Positions 42,316 through 50,020 of a DNA stretch of 64,000 nt are shown in pieces. Position 1 is the first letter of the stretch; every line of letters begins with the position of its first letter. The stretch spans positions 6,872,501 through 6,936,500 of the forward strand of contig NZ_CP012333.1 of assembly GCF_001263205.1 (NCBI RefSeq). Direction: 5' to 3'. The position numbers and the translations under genes were made by a program. The stretch is from Labilithrix luteola. Lineage in GTDB: Bacteria > Myxococcota_A > Polyangia > Polyangiales > Polyangiaceae. Under the pieces are notes generated by a model. It was given only the letters and a program-made list of their open reading frames with translations. It had not been told where the DNA came from and did not search any database.

Positions 42316-43780
42316 TGCGGGCCAGGCGTTCGAAGACGCTCCTCAATCCTCCGTAGGAATCGCGGCGGAGGTCGAGGAGCGTTCTGTATTGGGCGTGCGC
42401 AGCAGGATCGGGCTCGTGGCGAATCACTTCGCCGCGCCAGGGGCGAGCCTCGGTGGCGGAGGTGAAGATGCCCGCGCCGAGGGCTGCGAGGATGGCGGCG
42501 CCGGCGACCGTGCCGCCGGACTTGGGCGTGTAGGAGAGGGGAACGCCGAGAGCGTCGCAGAGGATCTGGCGGAAGAGGGCGCTCTTGCCGCCACCGTTGG
42601 CGGCGACGACTTCGCGGAGCTTGGCGCCGCTCTCTTCGACCACCGCCTGGCAGTCGACGAAACTCAAAGCGATGCCCTCGAGCAACGAGCGCCACAGGTG
42701 ACCGCGGGCGTGGTGGAGGCCGAGGCCGATGTACGAGCCTCGGGCGTCGACGTCCCAGATGGGCGTGCGTTCGCCTTGGAGGTACGGCAGGAAGAGCAAG
42801 CCTTCGCTGCCGGCGGGAACGCGTGAGGCTTCGGCGTCGAGCACTTCGAAGGTCGGGAGCGAGCCACGAACGGCCGTATCGTCGCCGTTCATGCCGCGCG
42901 AGATGGCGTAGCGAAGCCATTCTTGCGCGCCGCCAGAGAGCGTGCCCCCGAGCGAGAGCCAGCGATCGGTGCCGACGTGATGCGCGTTGATGAGGCGCGC
43001 GTCTTTGCCCGGAGCGCGAAGCGGCAGCAGCAGGTTGCCCGCGGTGCCGAGCATCAAGCAGGCTTCACCTTCTTCGACGACGCCAGCGCCGAGGGTCGCG
43101 GCCGCGAAGTCACCGCCGCCCACGACGACCTTGGTCCCCGCGCGAAGCCCCGTCGCTGCCGCGGCCTCCTGCGTGATTGTGCCGAGGACATCGTGTGCGC
43201 GTCGAATCGCAGGCAGCTGCGACGACGTCACGCCTACGCGCGAACATGCATCATGCACCCATGCGCCGCCGCTCGAATCGAACAGCGGTAGGCAGAGCGC
43301 AGCGGTCGAAGGATCGGTCGCCGCTTCGCCGGTGAGACGCATGGCGATGAACGCGTGCGACTGAAGCACGTGGCGCGTGCGAGCGAGGGACTCCGGCTCT
43401 TTGCGCGACAGCCACAGGAGCTTCGGCCCGAGGTAATAGGCGTTGGTTCCGAGCTCGCGCGCCTCCGCTTCGGCGCGTGTATCGAGCCATAGAATCGCAG
43501 GGCGTACGGACTGTCCGGCATCGTCGACGAGCACCGCGGTCGGCGCCTGACCCACGACGGCGACGGCCTGCACCTCGTCGAACGAGACACTCTTCGAGAG
43601 CTCGCCGAGGACGCGGACGACCGCGCGCCACCACACCTCGGGATCGGCCTCGGCCCATCCGGGTTCGGGCGCATCCGGGGAACACGAGACGTGCGCGTCG
43701 GCAACGAGCCGTCCGTTCGGCTCGAAGATCGCGGCGCGCACGCCGGTCGTCCCAATGTCGATCCCGAGGAGCCCCACCAT
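42302..43780 (-). CDS. FGGY-family carbohydrate kinase (xylulokinase-like)
   Basis: 492 residues. N-terminal phosphate loop GLLGIDIGTTGVRAAIF, WLDTRAEAEAR (substrate contact), GGGDFAAATLGAGVV, and the C-terminal ATP site VVAANGGGKSALFRQILCDALGVPL. It is closest in layout to xylulokinase (XylB), but glycerol, ribulose or other sugars cannot be excluded. No other sugar genes are near. Its 3' end overlaps the translocator-like gene on the opposite strand. Confidence 0.85.
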   Translation of the reverse strand: MVGLLGIDIGTTGVRAAIFEPNGRLVADAHVSCSPDAPEPGWAEADPEVWWRAVVRVLGELSKSVSFDEVQAVAVVGQAPTAVLVDDAGQSVRPAILWLDTRAEAEARELGTNAYYLGPKLLWLSRKEPESLARTRHVLQSHAFIAMRLTGEAATDPSTAALCLPLFDSSGGAWVHDACSRVGVTSSQLPAIRRAHDVLGTITQEAAAATGLRAGTKVVVGGGDFAAATLGAGVVEEGEACLMLGTAGNLLLPLRAPGKDARLINAHHVGTDRWLSLGGTLSGGAQEWLRYAISRGMNGDDTAVRGSLPTFEVLDAEASRVPAGSEGLLFLPYLQGERTPIWDVDARGSYIGLGLHHARGHLWRSLLEGIALSFVDCQAVVEESGAKLREVVAANGGGKSALFRQILCDALGVPLSYTPKSGGTVAGAAILAALGAGIFTSATEARPWRGEVIRHEPDPAAHAQYRTLLDLRRDSYGGLRSVFERLARIRLG

Positions 43781-43876
43781 TCGGCGAGGCTACCTTCGGA
43801 GATTGCGAATGTCGCGCGCCATCACGGCGCGTTCAGCGCAAACGCGCGGCGCCGCGAGGCGAGCGGAAAACACCGA

Positions 43877-44749
43877 TCAGGCGCGGAACATGTCGTCGAC
43901 CTTGGCCTGCAGTTCAGCCTCGGTCATGGCCTTCGCGGCGGCGAGCTCCTTCATGAGGAGGCTCTTCGCCTGGTCGAGCAGGCGGCGCTCACCGAACGAA
44001 AGGTCCTTGTCGAACTTGAGGCGGTACATGTCGCGGAGGACCTTCGCCACCTCGTGGGGGGCACCGCTCTTGATCATCTCGGTGTACGCGCGGAAGCGGC
44101 GGCTCCAGGGCTGGAGGTCGACGGCAACCTCGCGCGCGCGCATCGTGTCGAGCACGAGATCGGCTTCCTTCGCGCTCATGACGGGGCGGATGCCGGCCGT
44201 GCCGCCCGACATGCGCGGGACCATGACGCGCATTCCGTTGTCGAGAATGCGAAGGATGTAGAATTCACCCTTCACGCTGCCGATCTCGCGGTGCTCGATC
44301 GCCGTCACTTCGGCAAGGCCGTGCGACGGGTGAACGGCCTTGTCGCCGACGGCGAGCTGGAAGTTGCTCGGCGGCGGAGGCGGCTTCGGGATGTTGACGA
44401 GGGGAACGTAGCCCTTCGCCACGACTGTGGTGACGACCTTCTCGGGCGCGGGCGGCGTCGTAGCGGCGGCGGGCGCGGCCGCCTTGGTGACCGCTCCGTT
44501 CTTCGCTTCGGCCTTCGCGGCTTCGGGCTTGGCGGCCGCGGTCTTGCTCGACGACTTGGTCGTCTTGCTTGCAGGGCGCGCGACGGTGCGGAGGGAGGGA
44601 GACGAGGGCTTGGGCTTCGTGACCTTGGGCGTCGCCGCAGGGCGAGCAGGCGTCTTTCGGGGCTTGGCCGCCGGCGCGGACGATGACGATGCGCGGGCGA
44701 GGGAAGAAGTGCCAGAAGAACGGGGGGTGCGGGCGGTCGACTGAGCCAT
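43877..44749 (-). CDS. CarD/CdnL-family RNA polymerase-binding regulator with long basic N-terminal tail
   Basis: 290 residues. About 130 N-terminal residues are Ala/Pro/Lys/Ser/Thr-rich (TPKVTKPKPSSPS; KTTKSSSKTAAAKPEAAKAE), histone-H1/HMGA-like and probably disordered. A CarD/CdnL domain follows (about 130-290): LAVGDKAVHPSHGLAEVTAI, EFYILRILDNGMRVMVP, then the helical C-terminal half with DMYRLKFDKDLSFGERRLL. The family binds RNA polymerase beta and stabilises open complexes. In Myxococcus CarD the HMGA-like part is C-terminal; here the order is reversed. Monocistronic. Confidence 0.85.
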   Translation of the reverse strand: MAQSTARTPRSSGTSSLARASSSSAPAAKPRKTPARPAATPKVTKPKPSSPSLRTVARPASKTTKSSSKTAAAKPEAAKAEAKNGAVTKAAAPAAATTPPAPEKVVTTVVAKGYVPLVNIPKPPPPPSNFQLAVGDKAVHPSHGLAEVTAIEHREIGSVKGEFYILRILDNGMRVMVPRMSGGTAGIRPVMSAKEADLVLDTMRAREVAVDLQPWSRRFRAYTEMIKSGAPHEVAKVLRDMYRLKFDKDLSFGERRLLDQAKSLLMKELAAAKAMTEAELQAKVDDMFRA

Positions 44750-44828
44750 TCCGTCCGCGCGCGTACCATTGCTAAGAATCCGGCGTCAACGGGGCGAATT
44801 CTCGCGACATCTAGGTGCTTGAAATAAT

Positions 44829-44874
44829 GACGGTTTGCGGCAATTTCGTAACCGTCGGACCCCTCCACGGAGGG
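44829..44874 (-). terminator. Hairpins downstream of the tyrS-lipoprotein operon
   Basis: CCCTCC-ac-GGAGGG (44861-44874) lies about 50 bases after the minus-strand stop at 44924; a second inverted repeat GACGGTT / AACCGTC (44829-44856) follows. No long T-tract. Confidence 0.45.
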
Positions 44875-44923
44875 ACCTTTGTCCGCCGTCCGCGGGCTCG
44901 TCAAGAGGGAGGTTAAGCGCCCT

Positions 44924-45973
44924 TCACCTACCCATGATTTCCGTAACTTCCGCGTCGAGCGCGTCGTGAAGACCGCGGGCCAACGCCATGCCGTCGATGG
45001 TTGCGTCGAGGATCAAGGCGTCGTCGGTGGCTTTCACCGACGGTGCGGTCACTGGACGATGCAGGCCAAAGAGCTGGCCGAGACCACTCTCGGACACCAC
45101 GTGAATCGCAGCCGCGAGTCGTTCGGCAGCGCTCGAAGCGTCGCTTCCCCACGCACCGACCAGCACGAGGCGCACGTTGATCTTCGACGGTGCTCCACCG
45201 AACGAAGCCGAAGTCGCCACGGCCGTGCTTGCTCGCAGCAGCCCGCCGAGTCCCTTGCCGGTGTCGCCCTCGAAGGGCCCGGGAAAGAAGACGCGCACCG
45301 GAGCGTTCCCGAGAACTTCGGCGGCGCGGCCGAGCGCAGCGCCGCGGAGGGCAGGCTGCGCGCGCTTGAGTTTGCCGAACGCGAACGCCTCGGCGGCGTG
45401 GAAGAGGGCAGGGGAGCCCTCGCTCGATACGACGAGCTCGCGACCGAAGAGCCCGAGCTCGCGACGCTCACCATCGAGCGAACCGGCAAGCCGCACGACC
45501 AGCGGATCCTGCGAGGTGATGGTTCGTTCGACGTTGTTCGAGCTGCGTTCGCCGAACGCTTTTTCGAGGCGCGCCGGGTCGATGGGCCCGTGCACGATCG
45601 ACAGCGTGGAGCTCTTTTCCGCGCCTCCACGTCGATAGCGCGCGACGCAGAGATCGTCGGCGCGTCGCAGATCGATGCCGCCATGTGCGGCCGCGAACGA
45701 CGCGAAGCGTTCTTCGGGAACGACGCGTGCGATGGTCGGAATGAGATCCGGCACGTCGGCGATGGCGCGCGGCGTGACTGCGACGATCCATTCGAGTCCT
45801 GCTGCGGGGGCGAGATCGCACGCCGGCGCGAGGTGCAGCGGTGTCGGCGGAGGCTTCACAGGGGCAGGCGTACTGCCCCCGCACGCAAGGTTCGTGGTCG
45901 CGACGGACGCGAAGAGGCCGACCATCGCGCCTCGCGCGAAGAGCCCCTGCGCCCGCGCGAGCGCACGTTTCAC
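44924..45973 (-). CDS. Hypothetical lipoprotein
   Basis: 349 residues. SPII signal with Cys about 31 (VATTNLACGG), then a Pro-rich spacer and an alpha/beta domain with no family I recognise (PRAIADVPDLIPTIARVVPEE; FAAAHGGIDLRRADDLCVARY). Probably periplasmic, anchored to a membrane. Directly coupled to tyrS by an ATGA overlap, although a functional tie with tyrosyl-tRNA synthetase is not obvious. Confidence 0.6.
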   Translation of the reverse strand: MKRALARAQGLFARGAMVGLFASVATTNLACGGSTPAPVKPPPTPLHLAPACDLAPAAGLEWIVAVTPRAIADVPDLIPTIARVVPEERFASFAAAHGGIDLRRADDLCVARYRRGGAEKSSTLSIVHGPIDPARLEKAFGERSSNNVERTITSQDPLVVRLAGSLDGERRELGLFGRELVVSSEGSPALFHAAEAFAFGKLKRAQPALRGAALGRAAEVLGNAPVRVFFPGPFEGDTGKGLGGLLRASTAVATSASFGGAPSKINVRLVLVGAWGSDASSAAERLAAAIHVVSESGLGQLFGLHRPVTAPSVKATDDALILDATIDGMALARGLHDALDAEVTEIMGR

Positions 45974-47217
45974 GGGGCAACCACGACGTACACGAAGCGA
46001 CGGTTCTTCGAGCCCACGCGCAGCAAGTACTTCTTCCCGCGTTCGAGTTGGAAGTTGCCGTCCGTGATGCGGACCTTGTCGACTTCGACGCCGCCCTGCT
46101 CGACGAGGCGCTTGCCTTCGCCCGTCGACTTCACGAGTCCCGTCGCGCTGAGCGCCTTGGCGATCCAGAGCGTGGGGCCGTCGGTCGTGAGCGTCTTCTC
46201 CTCGACGTTGTCGGGGATCGCATCGGCGCTGTAGATCTTCTTGAACTCTTCTTCCGCCGCGAGGGCCGCCTGCGCGTCATGGAAACGCGTGACGATCTCT
46301 TTGCCGAAGAGCGCCTTGATCTCGCGCGGATCGCGCCCGCCCGCCTTGTCGGCCTTGAGCTTGGCGATCGCTTCGTTCGAGAGCGAGGAGAGCAGCTCGA
46401 AGTAGCGGAAGATGACCTCGTCGTCGATCTGCATCACCTTGCGGAACATGGTGAGCGGCGACTCGGTCAGGCCGATGTAGTTGTCGGCGCTCTTCGACAT
46501 CTTGGCGCCGACGACCACGCCGTTTTCCACCTTCGCGTCGATGCCTTCGAGCAGCGGCGTGGTGAGCACCATCTGCGGGCGCTGACCGTACTTGCTCATC
46601 AGGTCGCGACCGACGAGGAGGTTGAAGAGCTGGTCGGTTCCACCGAGCTCGATGTCGTTGCCGAGCGCCACCGAGTCGTAGCCCTGGAGAAGGGGGTAGA
46701 GGAACTCGTGCTGGTAGATCGGACGACCCGCCTCGAAGCGCTGGCTGAAGTCGTTGCGCTCCAGCATGCGCGAGACCGTCATCTTCGCCATCAACTCGAC
46801 GATGTCCGTCGGCGTGAGCTTGTCGAGCCACTCGGAGTTCGACCGAATGATCGTCTTGTTGCGGTCGAGGATCTTGAAGGCCTGCTCGGTGTACGACTTG
46901 GCCGACTCCTGCACTTCCGCGCGCGAGAGGCGAGGACGCGCGTCGTTCTTGCCCGTCGGGTCACCGACCATGGCCGTGAACTCGCCGACGAGCAGAATCG
47001 CCTCGTGCCCGAGATCCTGGAATTGCCGCATCTTCGAGAGAAGCACGGCATGACCAAGATGGAGATCAGGGCGCGTGGGATCGAAGCCCGCCTTCACGCG
47101 CAGCGGTTTGCCCGTCTTGCGTGACTCTTCGAGCCGCGCTTCCAGCTCGGCTTTGACGTGGAGATCGACCGCGCCGCGCGTGAGAAGCGCGATTTGTTCG
47201 GAGACGGGAGGAAACAT
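45970..47217 (-). CDS. tyrS: Tyrosyl-tRNA synthetase
   Basis: 415 residues. Class I synthetase with HIGH-type motif DLHLGHAVLL and KMSKS in GAKMSKSADN; tyrosine pocket GGTDQLFNLLVGRDLM and YQHEFLYPLLQGYDS. C-terminal S4 RNA-binding domain (about 345-410, LVEQGGVEVDKVRI). The layout matches the TyrRZ-like bacterial group. Starts 73 bases downstream of the HU/IHF gene, with which it may be co-transcribed. Confidence 0.95.
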   Translation of the reverse strand: MFPPVSEQIALLTRGAVDLHVKAELEARLEESRKTGKPLRVKAGFDPTRPDLHLGHAVLLSKMRQFQDLGHEAILLVGEFTAMVGDPTGKNDARPRLSRAEVQESAKSYTEQAFKILDRNKTIIRSNSEWLDKLTPTDIVELMAKMTVSRMLERNDFSQRFEAGRPIYQHEFLYPLLQGYDSVALGNDIELGGTDQLFNLLVGRDLMSKYGQRPQMVLTTPLLEGIDAKVENGVVVGAKMSKSADNYIGLTESPLTMFRKVMQIDDEVIFRYFELLSSLSNEAIAKLKADKAGGRDPREIKALFGKEIVTRFHDAQAALAAEEEFKKIYSADAIPDNVEEKTLTTDGPTLWIAKALSATGLVKSTGEGKRLVEQGGVEVDKVRITDGNFQLERGKKYLLRVGSKNRRFVYVVVAP

Positions 47218-47290
47218 GGGCGCCTCCGCTTATACCCGAACTCGGCGAGCGTCGTTCGCCAGCGAGGGGGAGCGAAGGCCGAGCGACCGA

Positions 47291-47617
47291 TCAGTCGTCG
47301 TCTTTGTCGTCGCCGCCGGTGATGGTGGCGTGCGTGAGTCGGCTGTTGTTGACGAGCTCCTTGAGCTCCTTGCCGACCTTGAAGAAGGGCAGGCGCTTCG
47401 GCGGCACCGGCACGGGCGCGCCCGTGCGCGGGTTACGGCCCGAGTACGCCTTGTAAGGGCGCACCGTGAAGCTGCCGAAGCCGCGGATTTCGATGCCCTC
47501 TCCCCGCTGTAGCGCTTCGGTCATCGCCTCGAAGACGCAGTTGACCACCAGCTCTGCACGCGCCTTCGTCAGCTGACTGCGCGCGGCCATCGCATCGATG
47601 AGTTCACTCTTCGTCAT
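47291..47617 (-). CDS. HU/IHF-family DNA-binding protein (IHF-beta-like)
   Basis: 108 residues. Conserved core MTKSELIDAMAARSQLT, GFGSFTVRPYKAYSGRNPRTG with the DNA-intercalating Pro region, and PFFKVGKELKELVN; the acidic tail GGDDKDDD is extra. Bends DNA, as IHF does at sigma-54 promoters, which is notable here because two such promoters occur in the window. Upstream of it is a 207-base gap to 47825 with no gene; I saw no clear promoter there. Confidence 0.9.
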   Translation of the reverse strand: MTKSELIDAMAARSQLTKARAELVVNCVFEAMTEALQRGEGIEIRGFGSFTVRPYKAYSGRNPRTGAPVPVPPKRLPFFKVGKELKELVNNSRLTHATITGGDDKDDD

Positions 47618-47824
47618 TCGTCGACTCCCAGAACTTCCTCGTCAAAGGACCGAGGCCCCACCCTTCGCAGCGGCTAGCCGCCGCGAGTCAGCGCACCAAG
47701 ACGCCAACCCGGTTATGGAAGCCACGTTTCGGTAAATCGTCAACAAGATCCCAAGATTAGGGCGGGGCCTTGTCGACCGATTAGCCGAGACGCGCCAAGC
47801 AAAGTACGTGCCGAAAGGCCGAGC

Positions 47825-50020
47825 TTATCGCTTCGTCGGAATCTTCCGCAGCGTGATTTTGTCCACGGCGACAGGGCCACCCGTGGCCTCGATCACGACG
47901 GTCGCAGATGGCGGCGCGAGATCGACCTCGATAGCCTGCAGATCAAGGCAGCCGTGGTTCGCCACGTTCCAGGACCAAACCGCAGGCTTTCCAGCATTTG
48001 CGGGACTGGCATGGGCACCGACCTCGAAGCGGAGCCCTCCTTTAATATGCCCCTGACCCCGCGGCTCGGTGTGGGGGACGTGGGCCCCATGCACGATACG
48101 AGGCACGACCGAGTAGCGACCAGCCTCCGGAACCGGGACCGATACGGTCGCGCTCGCCGTCCCATCGGCGGTCGACGGAGTGACCACCAGCGCGCGCGTC
48201 TGCGAGGCGCACCCTTCCGTGAAGGCGGGGGCGGCGAACCCCCCGGACTGCGCGAGGGGAGGCCACTCGGCCTCCGTTTCGAAGCGCATGCTGTCCGTGA
48301 ACGCGGGCGGCGCCCACGGCGCCACGCTTGCTGTCGTCTCGGAAGGCGGTGACGGCGGTGCGTCCGCAGGCGCTGCGGGCTTCGGCGTCTCGAATTTGTA
48401 GAGGTACGTGGGCGGGTGGTCGAGCTTGTCGAAGAGAAGCCGATCGCGATCGTCGTTTCGCAGACGAGCGACGAGGACGTTCTTCTTCACGTTCGCTTCG
48501 GGATCGTGCGCGAGCGAAAAGCCGTGATCGGTGTCGACGAACACGAGGCCCGCGGCGACGTTGGCGCGCGTGAGGACGTCCGGCTCGAACATGGGGCGGC
48601 CGCCGTCACGGTCGGCGAGCTGCTCGTGATCGAACGAAAGGTGGATGGCGAATCCGGCCAAAGCAACGCCCAGCGTGGCGAAGGCGGCGTGTTGGAAACG
48701 TCGTGACGCGAGCGTGGCGATGGCGAGCGCGAGGAGCGCGTGCTCGACGGGGAGCACGTCGGCGAAGAAGCGCGCACCGCCGCCGGGGTAGTTGCCGTCG
48801 AAGTAGAACGGCGCGTAGGCGAGCACCTGCAGGCCGACGAGCACGAGCGCCATGACGACCGCCTTGCTTCGTCGCGGCTTCCCCGCGCTGCCCTCCGCTC
48901 GCCATGGACGGAGGAGAGGCACGAACACGAGGAGCGCGAGCGGCTCGAAGTTCGCGATGTCCGTCAGGTGCATGCGCAGCCGACGGAGCGTGGTGCCGGC
49001 TGCCGCGAGTACGCCGTAGCCGTGCGGCAAGCGCGCTTCGACGAACTCTCCGTGTTCGTTCACGCACCCGGTGCCCACCCCGAAGCCGAAGCGGAAACAG
49101 CCGGGCGGTCCGTCGCTGAGTGTATAATACAAGCGTTGCGAGGACTCGAGCCAATGGCCCGTCACCGCCTTCTGCGATGCGAGCAAGAGGACGACCCCCG
49201 GCAACAGTCCCAGCAGGGCGCGCACGCCGACGTCGCGTCGCGGGGCGGCGGACGTCAGCAAGATCACTGTGCAGACGATTCCGATCGGAAGCGCGGACAC
49301 CGGACGCGTCGCGAGCACGGCACCGACCGCAAGCCCGGCGAGGCCGGGGCGGCGCTCGAGTGCGAAGCTCAGGGCAAGCGCAATCCCCAGCGCGGTGGCG
49401 CCGTGGGACATCGTGTCGGCCGTGTGATAGCGAAGCGTGGCCGAGACCATCGAGAAGAGCGCCGCGGTGCGTGCGATCGGCTCGGCGAGCTCCGTTGCCC
49501 CCGACTGCTCCGCGAACCTGCGTGCGAGGCGGTAGGTGGCGAGCACGATGCCCGCCGCGAGCAGCGGGCCGACGATCATCGGTGCGCCGATCGTGAAGCC
49601 CGCCGCGAGCAGGAGAGGGAACCCGGGCGGGAAGATGCCGCCCATCACACCGTCGCGATAGATGAGGAAGCGACCGCGGAAGCTCGCGGACGGCTCGAGC
49701 ACGGGCCACGCGAAGTCCCCATGGGAAAGGGCGCGCCCTTGGAGGAAGTACGTGGTCGCGTCGACGATGCGCGGACCACCGCGCAGGTAGAACGCGATCC
49801 AGAAGAGCGAGAGGAGCGCGGTGACGAACGCGGTGAGCGCCAGAAAGAGGCGGCGCGGGAGGACGTGTTCGCCGATGCCGAGGATCGAGCGCCCTCGCCC
49901 GAAAAGTGCGGCTAGGGCGAGGACGGCGGCCATGCCGAGCGCGACCTTCGCGGGCACGTCGGGGGGCTTGCCCCAGGTTCCGAGGACGGCGGTGATCTTC
50001 GCGAGAGTCGGATTGGTCAC
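47825..50020 (-). CDS. Polytopic membrane protein, glycosyltransferase-family (ArnT/PMT-like) with C-terminal beta domain
   Basis: 731 residues from GTG 50020, overlapping the upstream stop (GTGA); the open frame extends further to 50362 but only as antisense sequence. About 11 hydrophobic helices in residues 20-510, with an early extracytoplasmic loop GGPRIVDATTYFLQGRAL carrying an Asp in the position typical of GT-C enzymes (lipid-linked sugar donors). Residues about 560-730 form a soluble beta-rich domain. Substrate unknown. Paired with a second membrane protein of like design upstream, suggesting a two-gene envelope-glycan unit. Confidence 0.7.
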   Translation of the reverse strand: MTNPTLAKITAVLGTWGKPPDVPAKVALGMAAVLALAALFGRGRSILGIGEHVLPRRLFLALTAFVTALLSLFWIAFYLRGGPRIVDATTYFLQGRALSHGDFAWPVLEPSASFRGRFLIYRDGVMGGIFPPGFPLLLAAGFTIGAPMIVGPLLAAGIVLATYRLARRFAEQSGATELAEPIARTAALFSMVSATLRYHTADTMSHGATALGIALALSFALERRPGLAGLAVGAVLATRPVSALPIGIVCTVILLTSAAPRRDVGVRALLGLLPGVVLLLASQKAVTGHWLESSQRLYYTLSDGPPGCFRFGFGVGTGCVNEHGEFVEARLPHGYGVLAAAGTTLRRLRMHLTDIANFEPLALLVFVPLLRPWRAEGSAGKPRRSKAVVMALVLVGLQVLAYAPFYFDGNYPGGGARFFADVLPVEHALLALAIATLASRRFQHAAFATLGVALAGFAIHLSFDHEQLADRDGGRPMFEPDVLTRANVAAGLVFVDTDHGFSLAHDPEANVKKNVLVARLRNDDRDRLLFDKLDHPPTYLYKFETPKPAAPADAPPSPPSETTASVAPWAPPAFTDSMRFETEAEWPPLAQSGGFAAPAFTEGCASQTRALVVTPSTADGTASATVSVPVPEAGRYSVVPRIVHGAHVPHTEPRGQGHIKGGLRFEVGAHASPANAGKPAVWSWNVANHGCLDLQAIEVDLAPPSATVVIEATGGPVAVDKITLRKIPTKR

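Noticed and set aside
48740..49915. A 391-codon plus-strand frame
   Set aside because: Antisense to the membrane glycosyltransferase-like gene, charged low-complexity translation.
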